Of a stretch of 64,000 nucleotides of DNA, positions 27,694-37,299 are shown one piece after another. The notes below the pieces were generated by a model, which did no database searches, was not told where the DNA came from, and was given only the letters and a program-made list of their open reading frames with translations. Source of the DNA: Bog-473 sp963764305 (GTDB lineage Bacteria; Actinomycetota; Acidimicrobiia; Acidimicrobiales; RAAP-2); assembly GCA_963764305.1 (NCBI GenBank), contig CAVXSD010000003.1, forward strand, positions 180,060-244,059, in the 5' to 3' direction. The translations under genes were made by a program, and so were the position numbers. Within the stretch, counting starts at the first letter, position 1. Every line of letters starts with the position of its first letter.

Positions 27694-28599
27694 TTACGCC
27701 AGCTCGTCGAACAGGCGTACCGCCTGCTCCGGTTGTAGCTCGGCCACACACTGCTGCCCGGAGGGGCATGTCCGGGGCCGCCATTGGAAGCCTCGGAGGC
27801 TGACACGGTCGTTGTAGGCCGACGCTCGTTCCTCGGCCGAGCAGGCCGCATCGCACGGGGCGCCGCGCAGGGCGCGGGTGTGGGACCAGGGCCGGAAGTA
27901 CGGCGAGCCATGCCGGCAGATGGTGACGGTCGGCGTTCGCTGCTGCGCGGCGATGTGGGTCAGCCCAGTGTCGATCCCGATGACCCCAAAGCACGACGAG
28001 AGGGCGTCAACGGCCGCCCCTGGGTTCGGGAGCGGCAACGCGGGGACGGCGAGCGGGTCGAGGTCCCCGAGCGCGTCCGCCCGGGTCACCTGCCGGACGT
28101 CGAAGCGCTGGCGCAGCAGTGCAGCAAGCGACTCCCACTTGGTGGCCGGCCAGCCCTTGGCGGGACCATCTGTCTCGGTAACGAGGAGCACAGTGCGGTC
28201 GAGTCCTGGCGCCGGCGAGGACAGCAGCGGCGCCGGGGCTGAGAAGTCGGCGTCGATGCCAAAGTCACTGGCGATCCGGTCGAGGATCTGGTTGATGTCG
28301 AGCGGCCCGACCGCCGCTTCGAACTCAGTGGAGCCCCACCAATAGTCCCGCTGGAGCGGATGGTCGCGCAGATCGACCAACCGGTCCGCGCCGGACACCG
28401 GCGGGAATGTCTCCTCGTGCACGCAGCCGGCGAGACCGGGGATCCGTTCGGAAAGGCGCGCCTGAGGGTCCGATCGTGCCACCAGCCAGGTCTCGTCACC
28501 CCTTCCGCGACCGTCGGCGATCAGAGCCTGGACGATAGGGAGCGAAACGACCAAGTCCCCGAGCCCGAAGGAAATCGGCGCCACGTAGACGCGGGGCAC
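27694..28599 (-). CDS. Glycosyltransferase family 9 (ADP-heptose:LPS heptosyltransferase-like)
   Basis: The 301-aa product has the GT-B features of family 9: YVAPISFGLGDLVVSLPIVQ at the N-terminus, a middle LLVTETDGPAKGWPATKWES where the donor domain begins, and GVIGIDTGLTHIAAQQRTPT, which is the GT9 nucleotide-sugar signature. GTG 28599 is 4 nt after the queC stop. Actinobacteria do not make Gram-negative LPS, so the acceptor is something else. Cysteines near the C-terminus (CDAACSAEE, RTCPSGQQC) are unusual for the family. It lies between queC and the unknown propeller gene in one transcript. Confidence 0.85.
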   Translation of the reverse strand: MPRVYVAPISFGLGDLVVSLPIVQALIADGRGRGDETWLVARSDPQARLSERIPGLAGCVHEETFPPVSGADRLVDLRDHPLQRDYWWGSTEFEAAVGPLDINQILDRIASDFGIDADFSAPAPLLSSPAPGLDRTVLLVTETDGPAKGWPATKWESLAALLRQRFDVRQVTRADALGDLDPLAVPALPLPNPGAAVDALSSCFGVIGIDTGLTHIAAQQRTPTVTICRHGSPYFRPWSHTRALRGAPCDAACSAEERASAYNDRVSLRGFQWRPRTCPSGQQCVAELQPEQAVRLFDELA

Positions 28600-28603
28600 C
28601 TGC

Positions 28604-29281
28604 TCAGCGGTCCGCGTAAGCGGTCCGATCAGCCAGTCCCGCCGCAGCGAACGCCTGGCGCCGCTCGGCGCACTTGTTGCAGCGCCCGCAGTGTTCGCCT
28701 TCCCGAGGGTCGATGCACGAGAAGGTGAGTTCCAGCGCCAGATGCCGCCCACGTTCCAGGACCTCGACCTTGGTGAACCCAGCGAACGGCGCCACCACGG
28801 CAAGTGGCCGGTCGAGCGCCAGGCTGGCGAGCGAGGCGAGGCCGTCGAAGAACTCAGCCCCGCTGTCGGCGAACGGGTTCCCCTTCAGCGTGCCGAGCGC
28901 CACGACGTCGAAGTCGTTGAGCGCGCACCAGACGGTCGACTTGGCCAGCAGCAACAGGTTGCGCCCCGGGAGGTACACGGCACTGTCGGGCGTGTCCTCG
29001 TCGGGCACCTCCGCTCCCGACACGCTCCAGTGCGAGCCGTACACGTCGGCCACCGGAAACTCCAGTGCGACGAGCGACAGCGCCCGGCAGTCCGCCGGCA
29101 GCGAGTCGAGGAACCCGCGGAGGTGCTCCTCCTCGGCCCTCTCCCAGGCGAGACCGAATCGGATGTAGATCGGTTGCACCACGTCGCCCTGATAGGCCCG
29201 ATCAGCCACGAGCACCGCGCTGTCCACGCCGCCGCTGGCCAGCACGACGACACGACTGCCTCCGTCTCCGGCAACGCTCAT
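28604..29281 (-). CDS. queC: 7-cyano-7-deazaguanine synthase-like protein
   Basis: QueC converts 7-carboxy-7-deazaguanine to preQ0 using ATP and ammonia. The 225-aa protein has the PP-loop SGGVDSAV (residues 16-23), YLPGRNLLLLAKSTVWCALN, and the zinc site SCIDPREGEHCGRCNKC (C-x8-C-x2-C-x2-C). ATG 29281 overlaps the queD stop by ATGA. queE is not in this window. Reassignment to a QueC-like defence protein is unlikely, because queD is adjacent and the zinc site is intact. Confidence 0.9.
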   Translation of the reverse strand: MSVAGDGGSRVVVLASGGVDSAVLVADRAYQGDVVQPIYIRFGLAWERAEEEHLRGFLDSLPADCRALSLVALEFPVADVYGSHWSVSGAEVPDEDTPDSAVYLPGRNLLLLAKSTVWCALNDFDVVALGTLKGNPFADSGAEFFDGLASLASLALDRPLAVVAPFAGFTKVEVLERGRHLALELTFSCIDPREGEHCGRCNKCAERRQAFAAAGLADRTAYADR

Positions 29282-29634
29282 TCGCCGCGGTAGATGCAGC
29301 CGGTGGTACAGGTCTCTTGGACAACCACCTGGGACAGTTCGGGCAAGCCGGGCTGCAGGTGCTCCCAGATCCAGTACGCCAGCCGCTCGCTGGTCGGGTT
29401 CTCCAGGCCCTCGACCTCGTTCAGGTAGTGATGGTCGAGCTGCTCGAGCAACGGCTGCATTGGCTCGCTGAGATCGGCGAAGTCGCGGACCCAGCCAAGC
29501 TGTTGGTCGACCGGGCCGTCGATGTGCACCCTGACCCTGAACGAGTGCCCGTGCAACCGCGAGCACTTGTGCCCTACTTCCACGTTCGGCAACCGATGGG
29601 CCGCCTCGAAGGTGAACTCCTTGAAAATGTCCAC
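29278..29634 (-). CDS. queD: 6-carboxy-5,6,7,8-tetrahydropterin synthase
   Basis: QueD turns 7,8-dihydroneopterin triphosphate, made by FolE, into 6-carboxytetrahydropterin. GTG 29634 gives 118 aa, the normal length, and is preceded by TAGGGA; a longer frame upstream exists but adds unconserved sequence. Zinc ligands are His13 (AAHRLP), His28 and His30 (LHGH); the catalytic Cys24 lies in HKCSRLHGH. LDHHYLNEV and PTSERLAYWIWEHL complete the pattern. It is the first gene of an operon with queC, GT9 and an unknown gene. A folE gene lies at 61.8 kb. Confidence 0.92.
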   Translation of the reverse strand: MDIFKEFTFEAAHRLPNVEVGHKCSRLHGHSFRVRVHIDGPVDQQLGWVRDFADLSEPMQPLLEQLDHHYLNEVEGLENPTSERLAYWIWEHLQPGLPELSQVVVQETCTTGCIYRGE

Positions 29635-30088
29635 GTGGTCCCTAGGGCTGGTCCATCTGGTTCCCCCGGTCCGCATCATAGGCAGGCCGGCCGGTTGCAC
29701 CCAGATCCCGATCGCGCCAGCGATTGCGATATCTCTACGACGCACCGAAGAGGTCGGTGCGGACCGGCCTCAACCTGCGGAATTCCGAGTGGCGGGGGGA
29801 GGATTGACCTCCGACCCTCGGGTTGAGACCCATCGGAACCTTCTACTTCTCGCAAGGCGGTAGAGCTGGGCAAAAGTAGTGATTTGGGGACGGACTCGGT
29901 GCCGCGATCCGGAAGGATGGGAGGGAGGACACATCAGCGGGATTCAGGCCGAACTTCGCTCTGGGGGCACGGCCTCGAGCGTATTCCCGGACGAACCGAA
30001 TCACCCTGAGAGTGTGGCGAGGTATGCCCGTGAGGTCCGAGCGAATCCTGCTCTGGCTGGTCACAGAAATGATCTCTAGACCCGCGCT
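29635..30088. other. Intergenic region with a tRNA-like fragment
   Basis: No protein gene is supported. It contains the tRNA-Met-like segment at 29790-29829 and the upstream region of queD. Confidence 0.4.
29790..29829 (-). repeat. Degenerate 3' half of a tRNA-Met-like gene
   Basis: Minus strand: CTCAACCCGAGGGTC, T-stem GGAGG/CCTCC around a shortened five-base loop, then acceptor strand CCCCGCC. It aligns closely with the genuine tRNA-Met end at 63959-64000, in the same direction, with small gaps in the anticodon and T loops. No 5' half is present, as expected for a leftover attachment-site copy. Confidence 0.6.
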
Positions 30089-30398
30089 CTACTCACCGAT
30101 GACAGCGAAGTTGATTGTCCCGTCGTACTGATCGTCCCAGTTTCCGGACCAGTCCCTCAGTCCATACGTCACCTGGACCGTTACCGTCGTGCCGTTGATC
30201 CCTCCTGCCGGCACGACGACTTGGACGTCCAGCTGACCGAGGTGGTGATCATTGCCCCCCGAGTACTCGACCAGGAACCCGGTGAGGATGGCGGTGGCCT
30301 GACTGAGCGTCGTGGCGAATGTGACGGTCGTCGAGGTGACCTCGGGCCCGGAGCCCGAAAAGGGTCCGAAGGTGACAGATCCGGGCTGTAGCCTGCAT
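30089..30398 (-). pseudogene. Small protein sharing a domain with the upstream protease (one extra base)
   Basis: ATG 30398 has the ribosome site AGAGGAG, which overlaps the protease stop codon. The recognisable reading, SVTFGPFSGSGPE to GLRDWSGNWDDQYDGTINF, is in a frame that needs one base removed within the first few codons (310 nt instead of 309). The product of about 102 aa matches the N-terminal domain of the protease (EYSGQNDHHLGQLTV, FGLRDWSGNWDDQFDGNI). It may be a secreted or surface partner; no signal peptide is seen. Either an early frameshift has killed it or the consensus has one base too many. Confidence 0.6.
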
Positions 30399-30409
30399 GG
30401 GCTGCTCCT

Positions 30410-32795
30410 CTATGTCCCGTGGGGATGGGGATGGTCCTCGGCCGCTTCCGTGATTTGCGGTGGCGCCATGACCTCGTTCAGGACGAAACCCTCCGGCGTG
30501 CGCTCGATTCTCCAGGACCGCATGAGGGCGTGGCCCCCCATTCGGCGAATCACCAGCCGGACCTCGTGCTCACCGATGCTCAGGGATCGCAGGTCGACCG
30601 CGGGGCCGGCACTGATTTGGCGGCCATCGTCGGCGAACCAGGCCACGGAGTCAGAGAAGAGCTGGCGACCGCCCGAGTCGCGGACCACAGCGGAGATCAC
30701 GTTGGGCAGTGGGGTCCCGGCCCTATCGGAGGGTGCCTCCCGGATCCCCACAGTGGGATCGCTGGGCTGGTAGCCCTCGAGACGCAGCGTCGCTTCGGCG
30801 ACGCCGGTGGCAATGCCGCTCGTGGCGAGCACTCGGACTTTCAGCTCGGGGGAATCTATGAAGAGCCGCTTCGGCACGAGGATGGAGGTTTCCTGCTGGC
30901 GGGGGGAGACACCCCGCCAATCATCCCCGTCGAGCCAGTGAACCACATACCAAAGGCAGCAGTCGGCCTCTTGGTCCTTGGTGGCCCAGCGGAGCAGCAC
31001 ACCCTCGTCCTGCTGTTCAGACGCGACGACCTCCGGCTCCGGAGCGGCGGGGATCGCCTCCTCGAACAGCTTGCGGTCGCCCTCGTAGACACAAAGCCAA
31101 TGGGCTCCCTCGGGGAACGCGACACCGTTCAGGAAGGTCTTCGGCCAGCAGGCACAACCAGTTGAGCAGTCCGGAACCAGCGCCGAACACCCGATGGGAG
31201 TTCGCTCGACGTCCTGGAACTCAACGGTGAAGTCGACCGAGCAGCCATTAGCGCCGAAGAGGGTGGCGGGGAAGTGGAAGGAAGGACGCCTGGTGATCAT
31301 GCGGTCCCGGGTGATGGTGAGACCTAGGAACAGGGTGTCGATGAGCGCGCCGCCAACGAGGTGCGGTGCCAGCGCCGGCGCCGGCGCCTCCCGTGGTCGG
31401 GCCGAAGTCCGCCCCACGTAGTCCGCTGTAGGTGTATGCGCTCACCCACTGGGGGAAGCGGTAAGCCATAAAGTCGAAGGTGGAATTGGGGTTGAAGACG
31501 GTGTCGGTGGATGGATCGAAACCGAACACGCCGATGCTGCCGGCCGGGAATCCGGCGTACTGGGGATAGTTTCCGTCGACGTTGGCCGGCGGAGGACTGC
31601 AAGCTCCGGGATTGCAGGGGGCGTGGCCACGCCCCAAATTGTGTCCTATCTCGTGTGGCACATCCCCGGGAAGGTCCACGAAGACGGCGGCCTGGCGCCC
31701 GGGCTGGGGGGCACAGCCACCGATCGAGTTGCCTGCGGTCTCCACCACGCCAGCCGGCAGGCTGCCGAGATAGATGTCGGGCGAGCTGCCCTGCAGGTCG
31801 CTGAGTTTGGAGAGCAAGTCGTTGAGCCCGCTGCCGCAGCCGCTGGCGACGTTTCCGGTGACCGTCTCTGCGAACGAGAGGGTCGTGTACCCGGTCTCGA
31901 TAAGGTCCCCGATCGGATAGGTCTTGACCAGTTGGGACAGCGACGCCGACACGGCCGCCTGAGTCGGCGCCGGAAGACTGGGGGTGACTGCCGTATAGCC
32001 CACCCCCACCAAGAAGATGCTGAGGGGGTCGACCGGGGTAAAGGTGAGGGTGTTCAAGAACAGCGGACCGGGCCTTTGGGTCGCGTCTGCCTGGTCCCAG
32101 ACCGCACAGGTAATCTCCACCACCCCAGTGCAAAGTGCCGCTGGGATCATGAAGTTAAGGGTCTGGTCGGCCACCGCCATGTTGATCTGACTGTCCCTTC
32201 GGGGTGTGATGGCCCCTCCGGGGTTAATCGGGTCGAGTGTGATGACGGACGCCCCGTTCTGGACCACCAGGCTCCCTGTCAGCTTCGAGATAGGCGACAA
32301 CACGCCGTCGGGGTCGTAGTCCACATAGACCCGGATACCGGTCGCCTTGCGGGCCACCGGCCAGATCGCGTTGTCCGGTAGGACACTCGCGGGATCGAGG
32401 TAGGTGCTTGAACGGAAATACTGCACCGCTTGGTTCACCTCGACCCCGGTTATGAGCAGGTCGCCGCGGGGCGGCTGTTGGGACGGATCCTCCAGGTCCG
32501 CAAGCAGAATGGCCTCAATGTTGCCGTCGAACTGGTCGTCCCAATTCCCCGACCAGTCCCGTAGCCCGAAGGTCCCAGTGACAGTCACCGTGTTGTTGTT
32601 GATGGTGCTGTCCAGCCGCACCGTGAGCTGGCCCAGGTGGTGGTCGTTCTGGCCCGAGTACTCGGCGAAGTAGCCCGACAACCCGGCCACTGCCCGTAGG
32701 ACCTCCCGGGAGAACACCACGGTCTGGGAGGTGGAGCGCGGACCGCTGCCGCTCACCGGCTGAGAGAAGTCCAAAGAAAGGGATCGGATCTCCAT
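30410..32795 (-). pseudogene. Metzincin-type metalloprotease gene with a frameshift
   Basis: ATG 32795 follows GGAGAG. The first ~470 codons encode an N-terminal domain (DWSGNWDDQFDGN), a beta-rich middle, and a zinc protease core with HEIGHNLGRGH (HExxHxxGxxH) and DFMAYRFPQW as Met-turn. In the GGCGCC-rich tract near 31370-31395 the frame shifts by one base. The remaining ~330 codons (HLVGGALIDTLFLGLTITRD to HPHPHGT) continue in the new frame. Total length is 795 codons plus one base. The downstream part carries cysteine-rich and Ig-like stretches (CSTGCACWPKTF, LKVRVLATSG). No signal peptide is visible. One-base insertion or consensus error. Confidence 0.75.
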
Positions 32796-33205
32796 GGCTC
32801 TCCAGATGAGATGGGTGAGGCCTGCCGCGTGACCGGCGAATTGTTACATGGTCCGGAGTGTCCTGCCAAGAGCCCAGTGGGGCGTAGGCCGGGAGGATGC
32901 TTCGCCTGCATTCGGTCCAAAGACGGGCACATTGATATCGACGTAGTCGAACCTCGACTCACAATTTCTCGACGTTTACGGTTCGCTCAACCATGCACTG
33001 GTGCAGGACCGCAAGCCGGTCGTGGCCCAAGGCAGCCCGACCATCATCCAACCCATCGGGCCAGCGCCCTTCTCGGAACCGGTGTCGCGACCGGGTGATG
33101 GCCACGCGGCAAAGGCCGTGCGGATGTGCAAAAGTGACCTTGAGTAGTCGTTTGCTCGCAAGCGGCTTCGTCCGTGGGGAAGATGATGGGCGCAAGGGCA
33201 CTCAG
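32796..33205. other. Intergenic region, no assigned gene
   Basis: A short open frame around 32960-33150 encodes QFLDVYGSLNHALVQDRKPV and continues to a TAG, but it has no convincing start and I do not recognise it. Otherwise nothing is seen. Confidence 0.35.
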
Positions 33206-34495
33206 ATGACGGGGGTCATGATGCTCGCTGTTCGGCGGTTGTCGTTGACGGTGGTGGTCCTTGCGGCCTTCATCACCGTCGCCTGCTGGGGCTTCGGTCG
33301 GAGTGCACAGGCTGGCGGTTCCGTGGTGGCACAGGCAAAGGTCGGGGGGACGGACCCGTCTTGTAACGGCAAGCCCCTTCAGTTCACGAGCATCCTCAGC
33401 CTTACCGGGCCGCTATCAATCCCAAGCATCTCGACCGAGACGAAGCACGCTACTGCCGCGGCACTCAAAGCCGTCAACACCCAATGTGCGCTTGGACGAC
33501 CGATCGCCGTGTTTCTGTGCGACGACAAGTCCGATCCGAACGCCGCGGAACAGTGTGGCCTTAAGGCGAAGAGTAACGGTTCGCTCGCGCTCTTCGGGTC
33601 CAGCGGGACCTTCACTAACGGGACCAACGCCGCCCAGCTGCCCGGCATCTTCACGGCCGGCGGAACCCTCTTCGACTTAACCAATCCGGACTCCTTCTCC
33701 TCGACGTCGGGGCTCACGCTCGTCCTCGGTGGGGCTGGGGTCTCGGCCGGGTTACACAAGAAGGAAAACCTCTTGGTGGTCGTCGACACCTCGGCAACCG
33801 AAACGTTTGCGGCCGACGCCCAGAAGGTCGCCCAAGGCGTTGGCGTGAAGGTCCAAACCCTCTTCGTGCCACCCACTACTACCGACTATGCACCCATCGC
33901 GGCACAAGTGGGTCAAAGCAACCCGGCCTCGATCGGGATAATTCTGACCAATCCGGTGCCGTTCTTGAACGCGCTCGCTGCCAACGGGACTACGCCAAAG
34001 AAAGTCCCCATACTCACGGCGGTGACGCTGATGCCCCCGAACGTGCTGCACCAGCTGGGATCAGTCGCGAACGGCATGTACCTGCTCACCCAGCAGGCCC
34101 CGCCGTCCGACGGCTCCAACTCCGGCATCCAACAGATGCTGAAGGAATTGAAGAAGGCCGGGTTCCCGGCCAATGGTGACAACCTCAGCCCGGCCAGCAC
34201 TGCCGCATGGTCCAATGTGCACGCGCTCGCCGACGTTCTGGAGAAGTTGCCAAAGTCCGAGATCCCGACCCTGACCTCGACCGATCTCGTCAATTCGATG
34301 AAGAACGCCGGCCCCATCGCTCTTCCCGAAGTTGCGCCCTTCGACTTCAGTAAGTTTGCGTTCCCCGACGTCAAGTCGCTGGCGGGGTTCCGCATCTTCT
34401 CGCGGGACGCGATGCTCGTGCGCGTTGAGAACGGGCACTACGTGAGCGTTTCGCCGTTCAGCGACGTGACGAAGCCGTTCAAGCTCAACTCATGA
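33206..34495 (+). CDS. ABC importer substrate-binding protein, branched-chain amino acid type
   Basis: The 429-aa precursor starts at ATG 33206 after AAGGG. A hydrophobic leader (LSLTVVVLAAFITVAC) ends in a possible lipobox Cys or is cut after SAQA. The mature part is a Peripla_BP_6 fold: LQFTSILSLTGPLSIPSIST, KAVNTQCALGRPIAVFLCDD and IGIILTNPVPFLNALAANG. The stop overlaps the permease-fusion start (ATGA), so it belongs to that transporter. The neighbouring ring-cleavage operon suggests an aromatic ligand, as known for other Liv-type importers; this is inference. Confidence 0.85.
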   Translation: MTGVMMLAVRRLSLTVVVLAAFITVACWGFGRSAQAGGSVVAQAKVGGTDPSCNGKPLQFTSILSLTGPLSIPSISTETKHATAAALKAVNTQCALGRPIAVFLCDDKSDPNAAEQCGLKAKSNGSLALFGSSGTFTNGTNAAQLPGIFTAGGTLFDLTNPDSFSSTSGLTLVLGGAGVSAGLHKKENLLVVVDTSATETFAADAQKVAQGVGVKVQTLFVPPTTTDYAPIAAQVGQSNPASIGIILTNPVPFLNALAANGTTPKKVPILTAVTLMPPNVLHQLGSVANGMYLLTQQAPPSDGSNSGIQQMLKELKKAGFPANGDNLSPASTAAWSNVHALADVLEKLPKSEIPTLTSTDLVNSMKNAGPIALPEVAPFDFSKFAFPDVKSLAGFRIFSRDAMLVRVENGHYVSVSPFSDVTKPFKLNS

Positions 34496-37299
34496 CGATG
34501 CCGTTGGCGACGGCGCTCTTCAGCCAGTGGACCGTGCAGTTTGCGCTGTTGGGTCTCGCTACGGGAGCGCTGACGGCACTCGTTGCGCTATCGCTGGTCA
34601 TCGTTCATCGAGTATCAGGCGTGCTGAACTTCGCTGCCGCAGCGCTCGGGGCGATAGGAGCGTTCGTCTGTTATTCCTTGCGCGACGACTTCGGCTGGCC
34701 CTCTCCTATCGCCGTGGCGGCGGGCCTTGTCGTGGGTGTCCTGCTGGGGCTCTTGACGTACGTGGTCATGGCGGTGCTGCGGAACGCGTCATTGCTCAGT
34801 CGTTTGATTGCAACGCTCGCGCTGCTCAGCTCTGCCGACAGTCTCATGCTCCTGCTCTGGAGCAACCAGTTGAGCCAGCCCAACTCGATACTGCCGACCC
34901 GCAGCCTGGTGCTGGACAGTTCCATCCGCATCGGGGAGGATCGCCTGATCCTCATCGGCATCGCCCTCGTGCTCGCGTTGGTGCTGTGGGCGGTCTACAG
35001 CAGGTCGCTGTTCGGCCTTGCGACGTCGGCAGTGTCCGAGAACCGTCGCGTGGCCGCCATCGCAGGCTGGGCACCAGCCCGGATCGAACTCGTCAACTAT
35101 CTGATCGCCGGCTTCCTGTCCGCGCTGGCCGCCATCCTGCTAGCGCCGATCGTCACGTTGAACGCGGCGATTCTGTCGGTAACCGTGTTGTCCGCCCTCG
35201 CGGCCGCTCTCGTCGGCCGCTTCTCGTCCTTTGGGGCCACAGTCGGCGCCGCGCTCGTCATTGGCGTATTGCAAAGCGAGCTCTCACTGTTCCAGCCTGA
35301 CGTCGCACGGGCGTGGCACGTCAGCACCCAATCGCTGACCGGGCTGCCGCAGGCCGTGCCACTGCTGATCATCCTGGTTGTCGCCGTGGCCGCGGGCCGT
35401 GCTCGCCCGGCCCGCGGTGAGATGAATGCCCGCCTGCCGCTGCCCGGCAGCGGCCGCGTCGCCCGGGTCCCGCTGGTGCTTGCGATAACCGTCGGCACCG
35501 TCCTCATCTTCTCGGCGCCGAGCTACTCCGACGCGCTCATGACCACGTTCGGCATCGGCATCATCATCGCATCGGTCGTCGTCGTCTCCGGCTACGCAGG
35601 CCAGCTGTCACTCTGTCAGTACGCGCTGGCTGGCTTCGGGGCGTGGGCCGCGGCACGAGCCGCCAGCAGCCTTGACGTACCGTTCCTGGTTGCCCTCGTG
35701 ATCGGTGTCGTAGCCGCAACTGCGGTGGGCGTGCTCGTCGCCCTCCCCGCGATCCGGACCCGAGGGGTGACCCTCGCGATCGTCACGTTGGCGCTCTCGC
35801 TCGTGTTCAGCGCGCTGATATTCGACAACCCGAGCATGACAGGTGGCTTCGAAGGCATCGTCGTGAAGAGTCCCGAGGTCCTAGGCTACCGCGTCGATCC
35901 GACGTTCCATCCTCAGCGATACGCCGCGTTCATGCTCATTGCGCTCGTGCTCGTCGGCCTGATGGTGGCCAACCTCCGCCGGGGAACGACCGGGCGGAAG
36001 ATGATTGCGGTTCGCAGCAATGAACGAGCGGCAGCTGGGCTCGGAATTAATGTCGTCGGCATCAAAGTCTACGCGTTCGCGGTCGGAGCTGGGATCGCGG
36101 GGCTCGGTGGGGTGCTCATCGCGTTCCAGCAATCGAACGTGCAATTTACCTCCTTCGACGTTTTCGGCTCGATCCTCCTCGTGCAATACGGAGTGATCGG
36201 CGGACTGGGGTGGGTGTCCGGGGTTGTGGGCGGTGCAACTGCCGCGCCGGGGGCACTGGTCTCTGCCATCACGAACAACGTGCTTCCCAACCTGAATAAC
36301 GTCGACGCGTGGCTTGCCGTCGTGAGCGGCGTCGGTGTCATTCAACTGCTCCGACAGGCACCTGACGGTCTCGCGTCGATGTGGGCGCTGAACGCTCGAC
36401 GACTGACTCGCCGGTTCAAGCGGCAATCGGGTCGGGTGCTCGCGCCAAGTTCGACCGTGACGGACTCAGCGCCTCCGCCGGTCCAGCCGTTACGCCGCGG
36501 ACAGGCACTCGACGTTCGTGGTGTCTCCGTCAGTTTCGGCGGGGTCGTCGCAGTCGACGACGTCTCGTTCGAGGTCGCCCCAGGAGAGGTAGTCGGACTG
36601 ATAGGCCCCAACGGTGCAGGCAAGACCACCCTGCTCGATCTGATCACCGGCTTTACCCGCCCGGCATCGGGCAGCATCATGCTCGACGACACGGACGTCT
36701 CACAGTGGTCACCCGAGCGACGTGCACGCGCCGGCATCTCCCGTTCGTGGCAATCGGTGGAGCTATTCGACGAGCTCACCGTCGGCGACAACCTCCGTGT
36801 CGCAGAAGATACCCGTTCACGTCGGTACTTCGTCCGCGACCTGTTACTACCCGACCATCGAACGCTGTCGCCGTTCGCTGAGTCGGTCGTCGATGACCTC
36901 GGCCTACGTGCCGTGCTCGACCAACGTCCGGAGGCGCTTTCCCTTGGCACCATCAAGCTCGTGGGGATCGCCCGTACCATCGTGGCCAACCCCGGTATCG
37001 TGTTGCTCGACGAGCCAGCCGCGGGTTTGGATGAACGCGAGCGGCGCGAACTGGCCGAGGTGGTCCGCCAGATAGCTGACCGTCATGGGATCGCTGTCGT
37101 CGTCGTCGAGCATGACATGGCGTTGATCCTCAACACGTGTGATCGCGTCGTCGTCCTCGACTTCGGCCAGAAGATCGCCGATGGCTCGGCGGCCTTCGTC
37201 CAATCCGACGAGCGGGTGATCCTGGCATATCTGGGTGAACCGAGCGACGTCGAACCAAGGCCGGTGCCTGTGAACGCGTCGGTTGGGAGGCCGACATGA
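34492..37299 (+). CDS. LivH-LivM-LivG fusion: two permeases and an ATPase in one chain
   Basis: The 935-aa protein joins three normally separate subunits. Residues 10-305 are a LivH permease (GALTALVALSLVIVHRVSGV, LNFAAAALGAIGAF). Residues 320-627 are a LivM permease (GYAGQLSLCQYALAGFGAWA, NERAAAGLGINVVGIKVYAF). Residues 673-915 are a LivG ATPase with GPNGAGKTT (about 706) and IVLLDEPAAGLD. The ABC signature reads LSLGTIKLVGIAR where LivG normally has LSYGQQR, a marked departure. ATG 34492 overlaps the binding-protein stop, and the stop overlaps LivF. Permease-permease fusions are known; a triple fusion is uncommon. Confidence 0.9.
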   Translation: MTMPLATALFSQWTVQFALLGLATGALTALVALSLVIVHRVSGVLNFAAAALGAIGAFVCYSLRDDFGWPSPIAVAAGLVVGVLLGLLTYVVMAVLRNASLLSRLIATLALLSSADSLMLLLWSNQLSQPNSILPTRSLVLDSSIRIGEDRLILIGIALVLALVLWAVYSRSLFGLATSAVSENRRVAAIAGWAPARIELVNYLIAGFLSALAAILLAPIVTLNAAILSVTVLSALAAALVGRFSSFGATVGAALVIGVLQSELSLFQPDVARAWHVSTQSLTGLPQAVPLLIILVVAVAAGRARPARGEMNARLPLPGSGRVARVPLVLAITVGTVLIFSAPSYSDALMTTFGIGIIIASVVVVSGYAGQLSLCQYALAGFGAWAAARAASSLDVPFLVALVIGVVAATAVGVLVALPAIRTRGVTLAIVTLALSLVFSALIFDNPSMTGGFEGIVVKSPEVLGYRVDPTFHPQRYAAFMLIALVLVGLMVANLRRGTTGRKMIAVRSNERAAAGLGINVVGIKVYAFAVGAGIAGLGGVLIAFQQSNVQFTSFDVFGSILLVQYGVIGGLGWVSGVVGGATAAPGALVSAITNNVLPNLNNVDAWLAVVSGVGVIQLLRQAPDGLASMWALNARRLTRRFKRQSGRVLAPSSTVTDSAPPPVQPLRRGQALDVRGVSVSFGGVVAVDDVSFEVAPGEVVGLIGPNGAGKTTLLDLITGFTRPASGSIMLDDTDVSQWSPERRARAGISRSWQSVELFDELTVGDNLRVAEDTRSRRYFVRDLLLPDHRTLSPFAESVVDDLGLRAVLDQRPEALSLGTIKLVGIARTIVANPGIVLLDEPAAGLDERERRELAEVVRQIADRHGIAVVVVEHDMALILNTCDRVVVLDFGQKIADGSAAFVQSDERVILAYLGEPSDVEPRPVPVNASVGRPT

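Noticed and set aside
28604..29281. QueC-like component of an anti-phage system (QatC or CBASS type)
   Set aside because: queD is directly coupled upstream, the zinc site and PP-loop are those of true QueC, and no partner defence genes occur nearby.
32960..33150. Short plus-strand frame encoding a protein-like sequence before the binding-protein gene
   Set aside because: It has no usable start codon and no recognised family; kept only as a note in the intergenic entry.
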